Below, one piece after another: positions 1-5,977 of a DNA stretch of 5,977 nucleotides. Every line of letters starts with the position of its first letter. The stretch's first letter is position 1. The position numbers were made by a program, and so were the translations under genes. Source of the DNA: an uncultured Methylotenera sp. GTDB lineage: Bacteria; Pseudomonadota; Gammaproteobacteria; Burkholderiales; Methylophilaceae. Location: the NCBI GenBank assembly GCA_937957775.1, contig CALFXV010000127.1:1-5977 (forward strand), read 5' to 3'. The notes under the pieces were generated by a model, which was not told where the DNA came from, did no database searches, and was given only the letters and a program-made list of their open reading frames with translations.

Positions 1-4
1 CGCA

Positions 5-31
5 GAATATATGACATGAATGTCATTATTC
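5..31. repeat. Inverted repeat at the left edge of the purL leader
   Basis: Two perfect 7-base arms, ATGACAT (11-17) and ATGTCAT (20-26), flank a GA centre. The symmetry continues outward as GAATA (5-9) and TATTC (27-31), with one unpaired T at position 10. This gives 12 paired positions in total. No T-run follows, so it is not a standard intrinsic terminator. The short centre and AT-rich arms fit a dimeric regulator's operator better than a stable RNA hairpin. It lies about 100 bases upstream of the proposed purL -10 element, so it may instead serve a gene to the left that is not visible here. The symmetry is seen directly; the operator role is inference. Confidence 0.4.
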
Positions 32-106
32 ATACGTGAAATTGCGCTCCTACAACAATCAACGCGTATCTCTGCTATGCAGAACCTGCCGGTTTTTGTC
101 TTGCTA

Positions 107-124
107 AGGTCGCGCTAGCGACCT
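107..124. repeat. GC-rich inverted repeat just upstream of the purL -10 element
   Basis: The sequence AGGTCGCGCTAGCGACCT has two perfect 7-base arms (107-113 and 118-124) around a GCTA centre. It ends 7 bases before the extended -10 motif and covers the place where a -35 hexamer would lie (about 110-116). No T-run follows on either strand, so a terminator is unlikely. The position suits an operator for a regulator of purL, or an activator site replacing a missing -35. It does not resemble the gammaproteobacterial PurR box as I know it. A short TGCTA direct repeat (102-106 and 124-128) brackets the element. Confidence 0.45.
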
Positions 125-130
125 GCTATC

Positions 131-139
131 TGATAGAAT
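131..139 (+). promoter_or_regulatory. Putative extended -10 promoter of purL
   Basis: TGATAGAAT reads as an extended -10 element: TG, one base, then TAGAAT, which matches 5 of 6 positions of TATAAT. No acceptable -35 hexamer sits 16-18 bases upstream, where the bases belong to the 107-124 inverted repeat. Transcription would begin near 146, giving a leader of roughly 33 bases to the ATG at 179. This rests on pattern matching alone. Confidence 0.35.
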
Positions 140-178
140 TCAGCTTTCGCCATTGCACTTATTTTTTAGCCCAACTTC

Positions 179-3100
179 ATGACTCCAACGAACGCAACCT
201 CTCCTATGCTTAGTCTGCGTGGCAGCGCAGCTTTATCCCCATTTCGCATTGATAAAATCTTGGCCAGCTTGCAAGCCAAAGCGGGCGCATCCGGCAGCAA
301 TATCAAGCATTTGTATGCGGAGTTTAGGCATTTCGTTTGGACTAAAGACGCGACTTTAAGCGTGGAACAGCAAACACGGTTGGAACAGGTGTTGACCTTC
401 GGGCCGCAGTTGCCAGCAGAAGACCCGTCGGGTGAATTTTTCTTGGTGTTGCCGCGCATAGGCACCATCTCGCCTTGGGCATCGCGCGCGACCGACATCG
501 TTCAGCATTGCGGTTTGCCCGAGGTGCAAAGGGTGGAGCGTGGCGTGGCCTATTACGTGCAAACAGTTAACCGGCAAGCCATGACGCCTGCCGAGCGTCA
601 GCTGTTGTTGCCGCTGATACACGACCGCATGACCGAAGGCGTGTTTGCCCATCTGCAAGACGCCGAGCAGTTATACCATAGCGATAGCCCTAAGCCATTG
701 AGCCGCGTGGACCTATTGCAAGGCGGTAAAGCCGCCCTAGAGAAAGCCAATGCCGACATGGGCTTGGCTTTGTCGCCCGATGAAGTGGATTATTTATTTG
801 ATAACTTCACTAAAATCCAACGCAATCCCACCGATGTGGAATTGATGATGTTTGCCCAAGCCAACTCCGAGCACTGCCGCCATAAAATATTCAATGCGGA
901 TTGGGTGATAGACGGCGAGGCGCAAGACCTGTCTTTGTTTGCCATGATACGCAATACCCACAAGCTCAACCCTGGCAAAACCGTGGTGGCTTACTCGGAC
1001 AATTCGTCCATAGTCGCGGGTCAGGCGCCCGGCACAAAAACCAAACGTTTCTATCCGAGCGCGGACGGCGCATACCGCTTTGTTGAAGAAGAAATGCATT
1101 ACTTGATGAAGGTGGAAACGCATAACCATCCTACCGCTATTTCTCCTTTTGCCGGGGCGGCTACTGGGGCCGGCGGCGAGATTCGTGACGAAGGCGCAAC
1201 CGGCAGCGGCTCTAAACCCAAAGCCGGCTTAAGCGGTTTCTCGGTATCCAATTTGGCCATACCCGATTTCATTCAACCTTGGGAACAAACCGCTTACGGC
1301 AAACCGGGCCGTATCGCTTCGCCGTTTCAAATCATGATAGACGGCCCATTAGGCGGCGCCGCTTACAGCAACGAGTTTGGTCGGCCTAACATTGCCGGTT
1401 ATTTCCGCACCTTTGAATTGGCTAGCGTGGATGCCAATGGCCAAAGCGAAATGCGTGGCTACCACAAACCGATTATGTTGGCCGGCGGCATAGGCAATAT
1501 TTCCGCCCAGCATGCGAAAAAGAATCCGATTCCTGCAGGCGCTGCCCTTATTCAATTGGGTGGGCCGGCCATGTTGATCGGTTTGGGTGGCAGCGCTGCC
1601 TCCAGTATGGACACCGGCAGCAACGTGGAAAATCTGGATTTCGATTCGGTGCAACGCGGCAACCCAGAATTGGAAAGACGCGCGCAAGAAGTGATAGACC
1701 GTTGCTGGCAATTGGGTGAGGCTAACCCGATTTTGAGCATACACGATGTCGGGGCCGGTGGTATTTCCAATGCCTTCCCTGAATTGGTCAACGATGCCGG
1801 CGTCGGCGCAACTTTCCAATTGCGTGACGTGCACAATGAAGAGCCGGGCATGTCGCCACGCGAATTATGGAGCAACGAAGCGCAAGAGCGTTACGTGATG
1901 GCCATATTGCAAGAAGATTTGCCACGCTTCAAAGCGATTTGCGAACGCGAGCGTTGCCCGTTTGCGGTGGTCGGCGTGGCCACAGCAGAGCGTCATTTGA
2001 CTGTGGCCGACAGCCATTTTGCTAATAAGCCGGTGGACATGGACATGTCGGTGTTATTAGGTAAGCCGCCTAAGATGATCCGCGATGTTAAAAGCGCCAG
2101 CCGTCAATTAAGCCCCTTTGCTACGGCCAACATCGATTTGCAAGAGGCCGCGGCACGCGTGTTGCGCTTGCCAGGTGTGGCCGATAAAACCTTTTTAATC
2201 ACCATAGGCGACCGTTCGGTCACCGGTTTGGTGGCACGCGAGCAAATGGTCGGTCCATGGCAAGTGCCAGTGGCCGATGTGGCCGTGACCTTGGCCGGTT
2301 ATGAAACCTATTGCGGCGAAGCCTTTGCTATAGGTGAAAAAGCTCCGCTGGCCTTGATAGACGCGCCGGCATCGGGCCGCATGGCCATAGGCGAAGCGCT
2401 AACCAATATGGCAGCCTGCTTGGTAGACGACATCAGCGAATTGAAGTTGTCGGCCAACTGGATGGCGCCAGCCGGTCACGCCGGCGAAGACGCTGCCCTG
2501 TATGCCACGGTAAAAGCCGTGGGCATGGCATTGTGCCCGGAATTGGGCATCAGCATACCGGTCGGCAAAGACTCCATGAGCATGAAAACCGTGTGGCAAG
2601 AAAACGGACTAGATAAATCAGTGACTTCGCCTATCTCATTGGTGGTGACGGCGTTTGCCGCCACGCCGGATGCACGCAAAACCTTAACGCCGCAATTACA
2701 AACCGACGGCGATACCAAGTTAATATTAATTGATTTGGGTGCCGGTAAAAATCGCATGGGCGGTTCCAGTTTGGCGCAAGTTTATGGCGCGCTGGGTAAC
2801 GAGGCGCCGGATGTGGACGATGCCGCGCAATTGAAGCATTTCTTTAACCGCATACAAGCCTTGAACGCGGCCGGTAAATTGCTGGCTTACCACGATAGAT
2901 CCGATGGCGGTTTATTCACTACCCTAGTGGAAATGGCTTTTGCCGGCCATTGCGGATTGCAAATCGATGTGTCTGCCTTGCCAGGCGACATTGCCAGTAT
3001 TTTATACAACGAAGAATTGGGCGCCGTTATCCAAGTGCCCGCCAATCAAGCGACGGCGATTGCTGCGCAGTTTAATGGCTTGGCCCATGTCATAGGCGAG

Positions 3101-4117
3101 GTGGTGCAGGGCGACCTCGTGGCGATTAAGCAGCACGGTAAAGCCGTGTTCAGCGACAGCCGTGTTAACTTGCACCGTATTTGGTCAGAAACCACTTACC
3201 GCATGCAAAAACTGCGTGACAACCCGGTGTGTGCGCAACAAGAGTACGACAAAATTTTAGACGTGAACAACCGTGGCTTATTTAGCGAATTAAGCTTTGA
3301 TGTGAACGACAACGTGGCCGCACCTTATATCAATGCCGGTGCGCGTCCAAAAATGGCGATTTTGCGTGAGCAAGGTGTTAACGGTCAGGTGGAAATGGCC
3401 GCCTCGTTTGATAGAGCCGGCTTTGCTACGTTTGATGTGCACATGAGTGACGTGATTGCCGGTCGAGTGAGCTTGGCTGATTTTGCTGGCTTTGTGGCTT
3501 GCGGCGGCTTCTCTTACGGTGACGTCTTAGGTGCCGGCGAAGGTTGGGCCAAGTCCATTCTTTTTAATGCCCGTGCCCGCGATGAGTTCTCGGCCTTTTT
3601 TGCCCGTTCCGACAGCTTTGCCTTGGGCGTGTGTAACGGTTGCCAGATGATGAGTAATTTGCGCGAGTTAATTCCAGGTGCCGCCCATTGGCCGCATTTT
3701 GTGCGCAATCAATCCGAGCAGTTTGAAGCGCGCTTGGCCATGGTGGAGGTATTGGACAGCCCGTCCTTGTTCTTTAAGGGCATGGCCGGCAGTAAAATGC
3801 CGATAGCCGTGGCACACGGTGAAGGGTATGCGGAATTTTCTGACGCGAGCGCAGTCAATGAGCTGTTGGCAGATAAGTTGGTCACCATGCGTTTCATTGA
3901 TCACGCTTCTCAGCCAACCACGACTTATCCGTATAACCCGAATGGTTCGCCACAAGGGCTAACCGGATTAACTAGCACAGACGGCCGATTTAGTATTATG
4001 ATGCCACATCCTGAGCGGGTTATACGCAACGTGCAAAATACTTGGCAGCGTTGCGGGGACGGTGAAGACAGTGCTTGGATTCGTATGTTCCGCAATGCAA
4101 GACGCCACATTAATTAA
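179..4117 (+). CDS. purL: Phosphoribosylformylglycinamidine synthase (FGAM synthase), large single-chain form
   Basis: The 1312-residue cytoplasmic enzyme uses ATP and glutamine to convert FGAR to FGAM, the fourth step of de novo purine synthesis. The N-terminal PurS-like domain (about 10-160) is followed by a linker with NSEHCRH (229-235). Next come two AIR-synthetase-like halves (about 237-600 and 640-1000) carrying ETHNHP (313-318), GGSAASSM (near 470) and VGKDSMSMK (795-803). A class I glutaminase domain starts near 1055. It has GVCNGCQ with nucleophile Cys1152 and HPE with His1277 and Glu1279. These sit 17 residues after the Salmonella catalytic Cys1135, His1260 and Glu1262, so the triad is intact. 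The protein is slightly longer than the E. coli enzyme (1295 residues), partly through a 9-residue N-terminal extension. Homology with E. coli begins around Met10 (ATG at 206), which is a credible alternative start. Neither start has a recognisable Shine-Dalgarno. No frameshift or missing motif is seen. Confidence 0.98.
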   Translation: MTPTNATSPMLSLRGSAALSPFRIDKILASLQAKAGASGSNIKHLYAEFRHFVWTKDATLSVEQQTRLEQVLTFGPQLPAEDPSGEFFLVLPRIGTISPWASRATDIVQHCGLPEVQRVERGVAYYVQTVNRQAMTPAERQLLLPLIHDRMTEGVFAHLQDAEQLYHSDSPKPLSRVDLLQGGKAALEKANADMGLALSPDEVDYLFDNFTKIQRNPTDVELMMFAQANSEHCRHKIFNADWVIDGEAQDLSLFAMIRNTHKLNPGKTVVAYSDNSSIVAGQAPGTKTKRFYPSADGAYRFVEEEMHYLMKVETHNHPTAISPFAGAATGAGGEIRDEGATGSGSKPKAGLSGFSVSNLAIPDFIQPWEQTAYGKPGRIASPFQIMIDGPLGGAAYSNEFGRPNIAGYFRTFELASVDANGQSEMRGYHKPIMLAGGIGNISAQHAKKNPIPAGAALIQLGGPAMLIGLGGSAASSMDTGSNVENLDFDSVQRGNPELERRAQEVIDRCWQLGEANPILSIHDVGAGGISNAFPELVNDAGVGATFQLRDVHNEEPGMSPRELWSNEAQERYVMAILQEDLPRFKAICERERCPFAVVGVATAERHLTVADSHFANKPVDMDMSVLLGKPPKMIRDVKSASRQLSPFATANIDLQEAAARVLRLPGVADKTFLITIGDRSVTGLVAREQMVGPWQVPVADVAVTLAGYETYCGEAFAIGEKAPLALIDAPASGRMAIGEALTNMAACLVDDISELKLSANWMAPAGHAGEDAALYATVKAVGMALCPELGISIPVGKDSMSMKTVWQENGLDKSVTSPISLVVTAFAATPDARKTLTPQLQTDGDTKLILIDLGAGKNRMGGSSLAQVYGALGNEAPDVDDAAQLKHFFNRIQALNAAGKLLAYHDRSDGGLFTTLVEMAFAGHCGLQIDVSALPGDIASILYNEELGAVIQVPANQATAIAAQFNGLAHVIGEVVQGDLVAIKQHGKAVFSDSRVNLHRIWSETTYRMQKLRDNPVCAQQEYDKILDVNNRGLFSELSFDVNDNVAAPYINAGARPKMAILREQGVNGQVEMAASFDRAGFATFDVHMSDVIAGRVSLADFAGFVACGGFSYGDVLGAGEGWAKSILFNARARDEFSAFFARSDSFALGVCNGCQMMSNLRELIPGAAHWPHFVRNQSEQFEARLAMVEVLDSPSLFFKGMAGSKMPIAVAHGEGYAEFSDASAVNELLADKLVTMRFIDHASQPTTTYPYNPNGSPQGLTGLTSTDGRFSIMMPHPERVIRNVQNTWQRCGDGEDSAWIRMFRNARRHIN

Positions 4118-4140
4118 GAATGAATTATAAAAACAACCTT

Positions 4141-4144
4141 GGAG
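4141..4144 (+). promoter_or_regulatory. Shine-Dalgarno of the ankyrin gene, fixing its start
   Basis: GGAG lies 9 bases before the ATG at 4154. An in-frame ATG at 4139 would put this motif inside the coding region, would have only AT-rich sequence upstream, and would add five residues in front of a clean signal peptide. The 4154 start is therefore preferred. Confidence 0.8.
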
Positions 4145-4153
4145 ATAAGTAAC

Positions 4154-4642
4154 ATGAAATTTTTGAATACCTTGTTAGCTGCAATCGTTTTAAGTTTTTC
4201 CATGAACGCCATGGCCCTTGTATCTGACGATGACGCGATTGAGTTCGTTGAGGCCATCACCAGTGGCAACATGAAGATCGTTAAAAAATACGTGGAAGCC
4301 GATGCCGCTAACGCCAATTACAAATCGTTTGCCTGGTCGCCCATCCAAATGGCAGCCAATAAAAACCAATTGGAAGTGGTTAAATACATCGTAAGCAAAG
4401 GCGGCGATTTAAATTACATCCACCCGCTATCCCACAACACTGCATTTCATTTAGCGGTATTTAATGGCTACCCAGAGATGGTTAAATTGTTGGCTGCCAG
4501 TGGTGCCGACATCAACATTAAATTAAAAGCCGACGTGTCGATTTTGCGTGCGGTTAAAGACGTGAACGATAAACCTATGGTGGAATTGTTAACCAAATTA
4601 GGCGTGAAAGAAGACGGCTGCTTAGAAGAGCGTTGTTTCTAG
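4154..4642 (+). CDS. Small secreted ankyrin-repeat protein
   Basis: This 162-residue protein opens with a Sec-type signal peptide: Lys2, a hydrophobic stretch at about 6-17, and a likely cleavage after Ala-Met-Ala (19-21). The mature part is almost entirely ankyrin repeats. Two are clear, at about 59-88 (ending GGDLNY) and 93-122 (ending SGADINI). Degenerate ones sit at about 25-53 and 126-152. The tail holds Cys156 and Cys161, the only cysteines, which could form a disulfide in the periplasm. Ankyrin repeats bind proteins and carry no catalytic residues, so the partner cannot be read from the sequence. The gene lies 36 bases after purL and 30 bases before fccA with no terminator on either side, so co-transcription is possible. 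Periplasmic ankyrin proteins such as Pseudomonas AnkB support catalase activity. By analogy a chaperone or protective role near the redox proteins is conceivable, but this is inference. Confidence 0.88.
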   Translation: MKFLNTLLAAIVLSFSMNAMALVSDDDAIEFVEAITSGNMKIVKKYVEADAANANYKSFAWSPIQMAANKNQLEVVKYIVSKGGDLNYIHPLSHNTAFHLAVFNGYPEMVKLLAASGADINIKLKADVSILRAVKDVNDKPMVELLTKLGVKEDGCLEERCF

Positions 4643-4670
4643 ACTAAGCCGATACGGTAAGCAAGGGACC

Positions 4671-4687
4671 CGATGAAAACCGCATCG
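4671..4687 (+). other. Small hairpin over the fccA start codon
   Basis: CGATG (4671-4675) contains the start codon and is complementary to CATCG (4683-4687), leaving a 7-base loop. The 5-bp stem is marginal on its own. The same two 5-mers recur in the outer stem of the larger hairpin at 4719-4757, so alternative pairings are possible. Only the complementarity is seen; a regulatory role is speculative. Confidence 0.25.
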
Positions 4688-5089
4688 ACTTTTTGCTTAC
4701 TGTTAGCTAGCCTCATCACCCCATCGCTATGGCCAATCATTGGCCATGCCGATGGGGTTTTTGCTTTTAGCCCCGAGCAAGCCACCCACGTGCGTACTTT
4801 AGCGGCCTCCTGCGCCGCCTGCCACGGCACGCAAGGCAATGCCATGGTAAAAGAGGGCGGCAATGCCAGTGAAGAGAACTACCCGGTTTTAGCCGGCAGG
4901 ACGCGCGAGGATCTATTGAGCAAATTGCTAGGCTTTAGGGACGGCACACGCAAGGCCACCATCATGCACCAACACAGCAGGGGTTTAAGCCTGGAGGAAA
5001 TCGACATGCTGGCCACGCATTTTTCCATGCAAAAACGCGTCATACGGCCGCCCTTAAGCCCGCAAAAATTAGAGGCCGAGCATGGCTGA
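4673..5089 (+). CDS. fccA: Mono-heme cytochrome c, probable cytochrome subunit of flavocytochrome c sulfide dehydrogenase
   Basis: This 138-residue exported cytochrome would receive electrons from the FccB flavin and pass them to periplasmic carriers. The N-terminus has Lys2, a hydrophobic core (about 7-23) and possible signal-peptidase sites after Ala26 or Ala31. Export must occur for heme attachment. The single heme site is CAACH (Cys47, Cys50, His51), in the context LAASCAACHGTQGN. The likely distal ligand is Met98 in ATIMHQ, a motif characteristic of the FccA and related class I cytochrome family. Having one heme makes it the short type, unlike the larger di-heme subunit of Allochromatium. 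The loop between heme site and PVLAG (about 53-71) looks longer than in relatives I recall. A weak AAGGGA (4663-4668) precedes the ATG by 4 bases. The next Met (58) lies beyond the heme motif, so this start is needed. The stop overlaps fccB, implying translational coupling. A terminator-like hairpin lies within codons 16-31. A generic cytochrome c553-like identity is the alternative. Confidence 0.87.
   Translation: MKTASTFCLLLASLITPSLWPIIGHADGVFAFSPEQATHVRTLAASCAACHGTQGNAMVKEGGNASEENYPVLAGRTREDLLSKLLGFRDGTRKATIMHQHSRGLSLEEIDMLATHFSMQKRVIRPPLSPQKLEAEHG
4719..4762 (+). terminator. Terminator-like hairpin plus T-run inside the fccA signal-peptide codons
   Basis: The outer stem pairs CCCCATCG (4719-4726) with CGATGGGG (4750-4757) over 8 bp. 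After one C-C mismatch and one T-G wobble, the inner stem pairs ATGGCCAA (4729-4736) with TTGGCCAT (4740-4747) over 8 bp, leaving a 3-base loop. TTTTT follows at once (4758-4762), then GC and four more T. This has every visible part of an intrinsic terminator on the + strand and no T-run on the - strand. It lies wholly inside fccA, starting 46 bases after the ATG and spanning codons 16-31. Active translation should block its folding, so it could act as a polarity or attenuation element. Whether it terminates in the cell is unknown. Confidence 0.6.
5071..5075 (+). promoter_or_regulatory. Shine-Dalgarno of fccB within the fccA end
   Basis: AGAGG sits 6 bases before the ATG at 5082, inside the last codons of fccA. 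With the 8-base overlap between the fccB start and the fccA stop, it supports this start and coupled translation of the two subunits. Confidence 0.7.
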
Positions 5090-5977
5090 GCATTTTAATA
5101 GACGGGCTTTTATCAAGGCCATGGGCGCAACCGGCTTGGTTTTAGCTAGCCGACCTAGCTTGGCCATGGCCAGCAAGCCATCCATGGGGCGCGTGGTCAT
5201 CGTTGGCGGTGGTTATGCCGGTGCCACGGCCGCGAAATACCTGCGCTTGTGGAGCTTGGGTGCCATCGAGGTGGTGCTGGTCGAGGCCAACCGCCAGTTT
5301 GTATCATGCCCCATGAGCAACTTGGTGTTGGGTGGCAGCAAGAGCATCAACGAGCTGACTTTTGGCTACGATGGCTTGCAGGCCAATCACGGTGTTATTT
5401 TTAGGCATGACACGGTAACCGCCATAGACGCATCCCTTAAGAAAATCACCATGCTGGGCGGCACACTCGGTTACGACCGATTGATCGTGGCGCCGGGCGT
5501 GGATTTTAATTACCAAGAATGGCCCATGTTGGCCAGTTCGGACGCGCAAAAACAAGTGCCGCATGCCTGGAAAGCCGGTTGGCAAACGGTCAATTTACGG
5601 CAACAGTTGGAGGCCATGGCAGACGGCGGGGTGTTTGTTATGAACGTGCCCAAGGCGCCTTATCGCTGCCCCCCTGGCCCATACGAACGGGCTTGCCAAG
5701 TGGCCAGTTATTTCAAGCAGCATAAGGCCAAAAGCCGTGTCATCGTGCTCGATGCCAACGCGGAAATCATTTCCAAAAAAGGCTTGTTTGCTAAGGTCTT
5801 TAACGAAACCTATGCCGGCATCATCGATTACCGACCAGACAACGCTATAAGCAGCATAAATTTGGCGACTAAAACGGTCAGCACCGAATTCGATAGCATC
5901 AAGGCCGACGTGCTGAACTTTATTCCGCCGCAACGCGCGGGTAAAATAGCCCAATTAGCCGGCTTAACGGAAAAAGA
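5082..5977 (+). CDS. fccB: Flavocytochrome c sulfide dehydrogenase, flavoprotein subunit (partial, 3' end outside the window)
   Basis: The flavoprotein oxidises sulfide to sulfur in the periplasm and passes electrons to the FccA heme. 298 codons plus two bases are present; relatives have about 430 residues, so roughly 130 are missing because the window ends. The N-terminus has a twin-arginine signal, NRRAFIK (6-12), then a weakly hydrophobic stretch and probable cleavage after Ala-Met-Ala (28-30), implying export already folded with FAD. The FAD-binding Rossmann motif VVIVGGGYAGA is at 38-48. Cys76 in SCPMSN aligns with Allochromatium Cys42, which binds FAD covalently. The motif YRCPPGPYERA (194-204) holds Cys196, matching one half of the redox disulfide next to the flavin; its partner would lie beyond the edge. 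PHAWKAG (160-166) and IPPQRAGKIAQLAGL (near 280-295) are further family signatures. These Cys residues separate it from ordinary sulfide:quinone reductases. Cys205, just after the motif, is an extra cysteine compared with the Allochromatium protein as I recall it. Confidence 0.94.
   Translation, partial: MAEHFNRRAFIKAMGATGLVLASRPSLAMASKPSMGRVVIVGGGYAGATAAKYLRLWSLGAIEVVLVEANRQFVSCPMSNLVLGGSKSINELTFGYDGLQANHGVIFRHDTVTAIDASLKKITMLGGTLGYDRLIVAPGVDFNYQEWPMLASSDAQKQVPHAWKAGWQTVNLRQQLEAMADGGVFVMNVPKAPYRCPPGPYERACQVASYFKQHKAKSRVIVLDANAEIISKKGLFAKVFNETYAGIIDYRPDNAISSINLATKTVSTEFDSIKADVLNFIPPQRAGKIAQLAGLTEK

Noticed and set aside
1..33. A possible divergent gene on the - strand, starting with ATG at 33-31 and open for 11 codons to the window edge, with GGAG at 50-47.
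   Set aside because: Eleven codons are too few to judge, the Shine-Dalgarno spacing of 13 is long, and the peptide matches nothing I recognise. Sequence further left is needed.
1..39. A possible 3' end of a + strand gene in frame 1, stopping at TGA 37-39.
   Set aside because: Twelve codons without family signal; an open frame of this length is expected by chance.
71..83. A small hairpin TCTGC-TAT-GCAGA in the purL leader.
   Set aside because: The 5-bp stem with a 3-base loop is weak and common by chance, and no adjoining regulatory signal is visible.
1349..1834. A 161-codon open frame on the - strand within purL, and other antisense frames of 60-110 codons across purL.
   Set aside because: They lie opposite intact conserved PurL domains and show no recognisable domain. 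They arise from the codon bias of purL.
4110..4117. The palindrome TTAATTAA-like sequence at the purL stop.
   Set aside because: It is a short AT palindrome made by the last codons and the stop, with no stem or T-run that would make a terminator.
4126..4131. TATAAA in the purL-ankyrin gap as a -10 element for the ankyrin gene.
   Set aside because: No -35-like hexamer lies at the right distance, and AT-rich hexamers are expected in this short AT-rich gap.
4700..5150. The 10-mer TTAGCTAGCC appears in both the fccA and fccB signal-peptide regions.
   Set aside because: Both copies encode Leu-Ala-Ser in a compositionally restricted region, so coincidence is the simplest explanation.
5304..5954. 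Antisense and alternative-frame open frames over fccB.
   Set aside because: The + strand frame from 5082 carries the complete run of FccB motifs, so the others are shadows.

Overview
The window holds four genes, all on the + strand and tightly packed, after a 178-base leader. They are a complete purL, a small secreted ankyrin-repeat protein, a mono-heme cytochrome c (fccA-like), and the first two thirds of a flavocytochrome c sulfide dehydrogenase flavoprotein (fccB), which runs off the right edge. The long single-chain PurL with a fused glutaminase domain is typical of Beta- and Gammaproteobacteria. Together with a sulfide-oxidising flavocytochrome and exported c-type cytochrome, this suggests a respiratory, probably sulfur-oxidising betaproteobacterium (Nitrosomonadales-like). 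That placement is inferred from the proteins, not from a database match.

Layout: 1-178 is non-coding leader with two inverted repeats (5-31 and 107-124) and a plausible extended -10 promoter at 131-139. purL fills 179-4117. After 36 bases comes the ankyrin gene (4154-4642), whose start is fixed by a good Shine-Dalgarno. After 30 bases comes fccA (4673-5089), and fccB starts at 5082, overlapping the fccA stop by 8 bases. I see no intrinsic terminator between any of the genes.

Function: purL makes FGAM in the fourth step of purine synthesis, in the cytoplasm. The other three products all look exported. FccA carries a Sec-type signal and one CXXCH heme site. FccB carries a twin-arginine signal and the Cys and Rossmann motifs of the covalent-FAD sulfide dehydrogenase. 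The ankyrin protein has a Sec signal and a C-terminal Cys pair. FccAB would oxidise sulfide in the periplasm and pass electrons to soluble cytochromes. The ankyrin protein may be a periplasmic helper, but nothing in the sequence proves that.

The most unusual signal is a strong terminator-shaped hairpin followed by TTTTT (4719-4762) lying inside the fccA signal-peptide codons. It could act as a translation-sensitive attenuator of fccAB. The window is otherwise conventional, and I did not find a clearly new multi-gene system.
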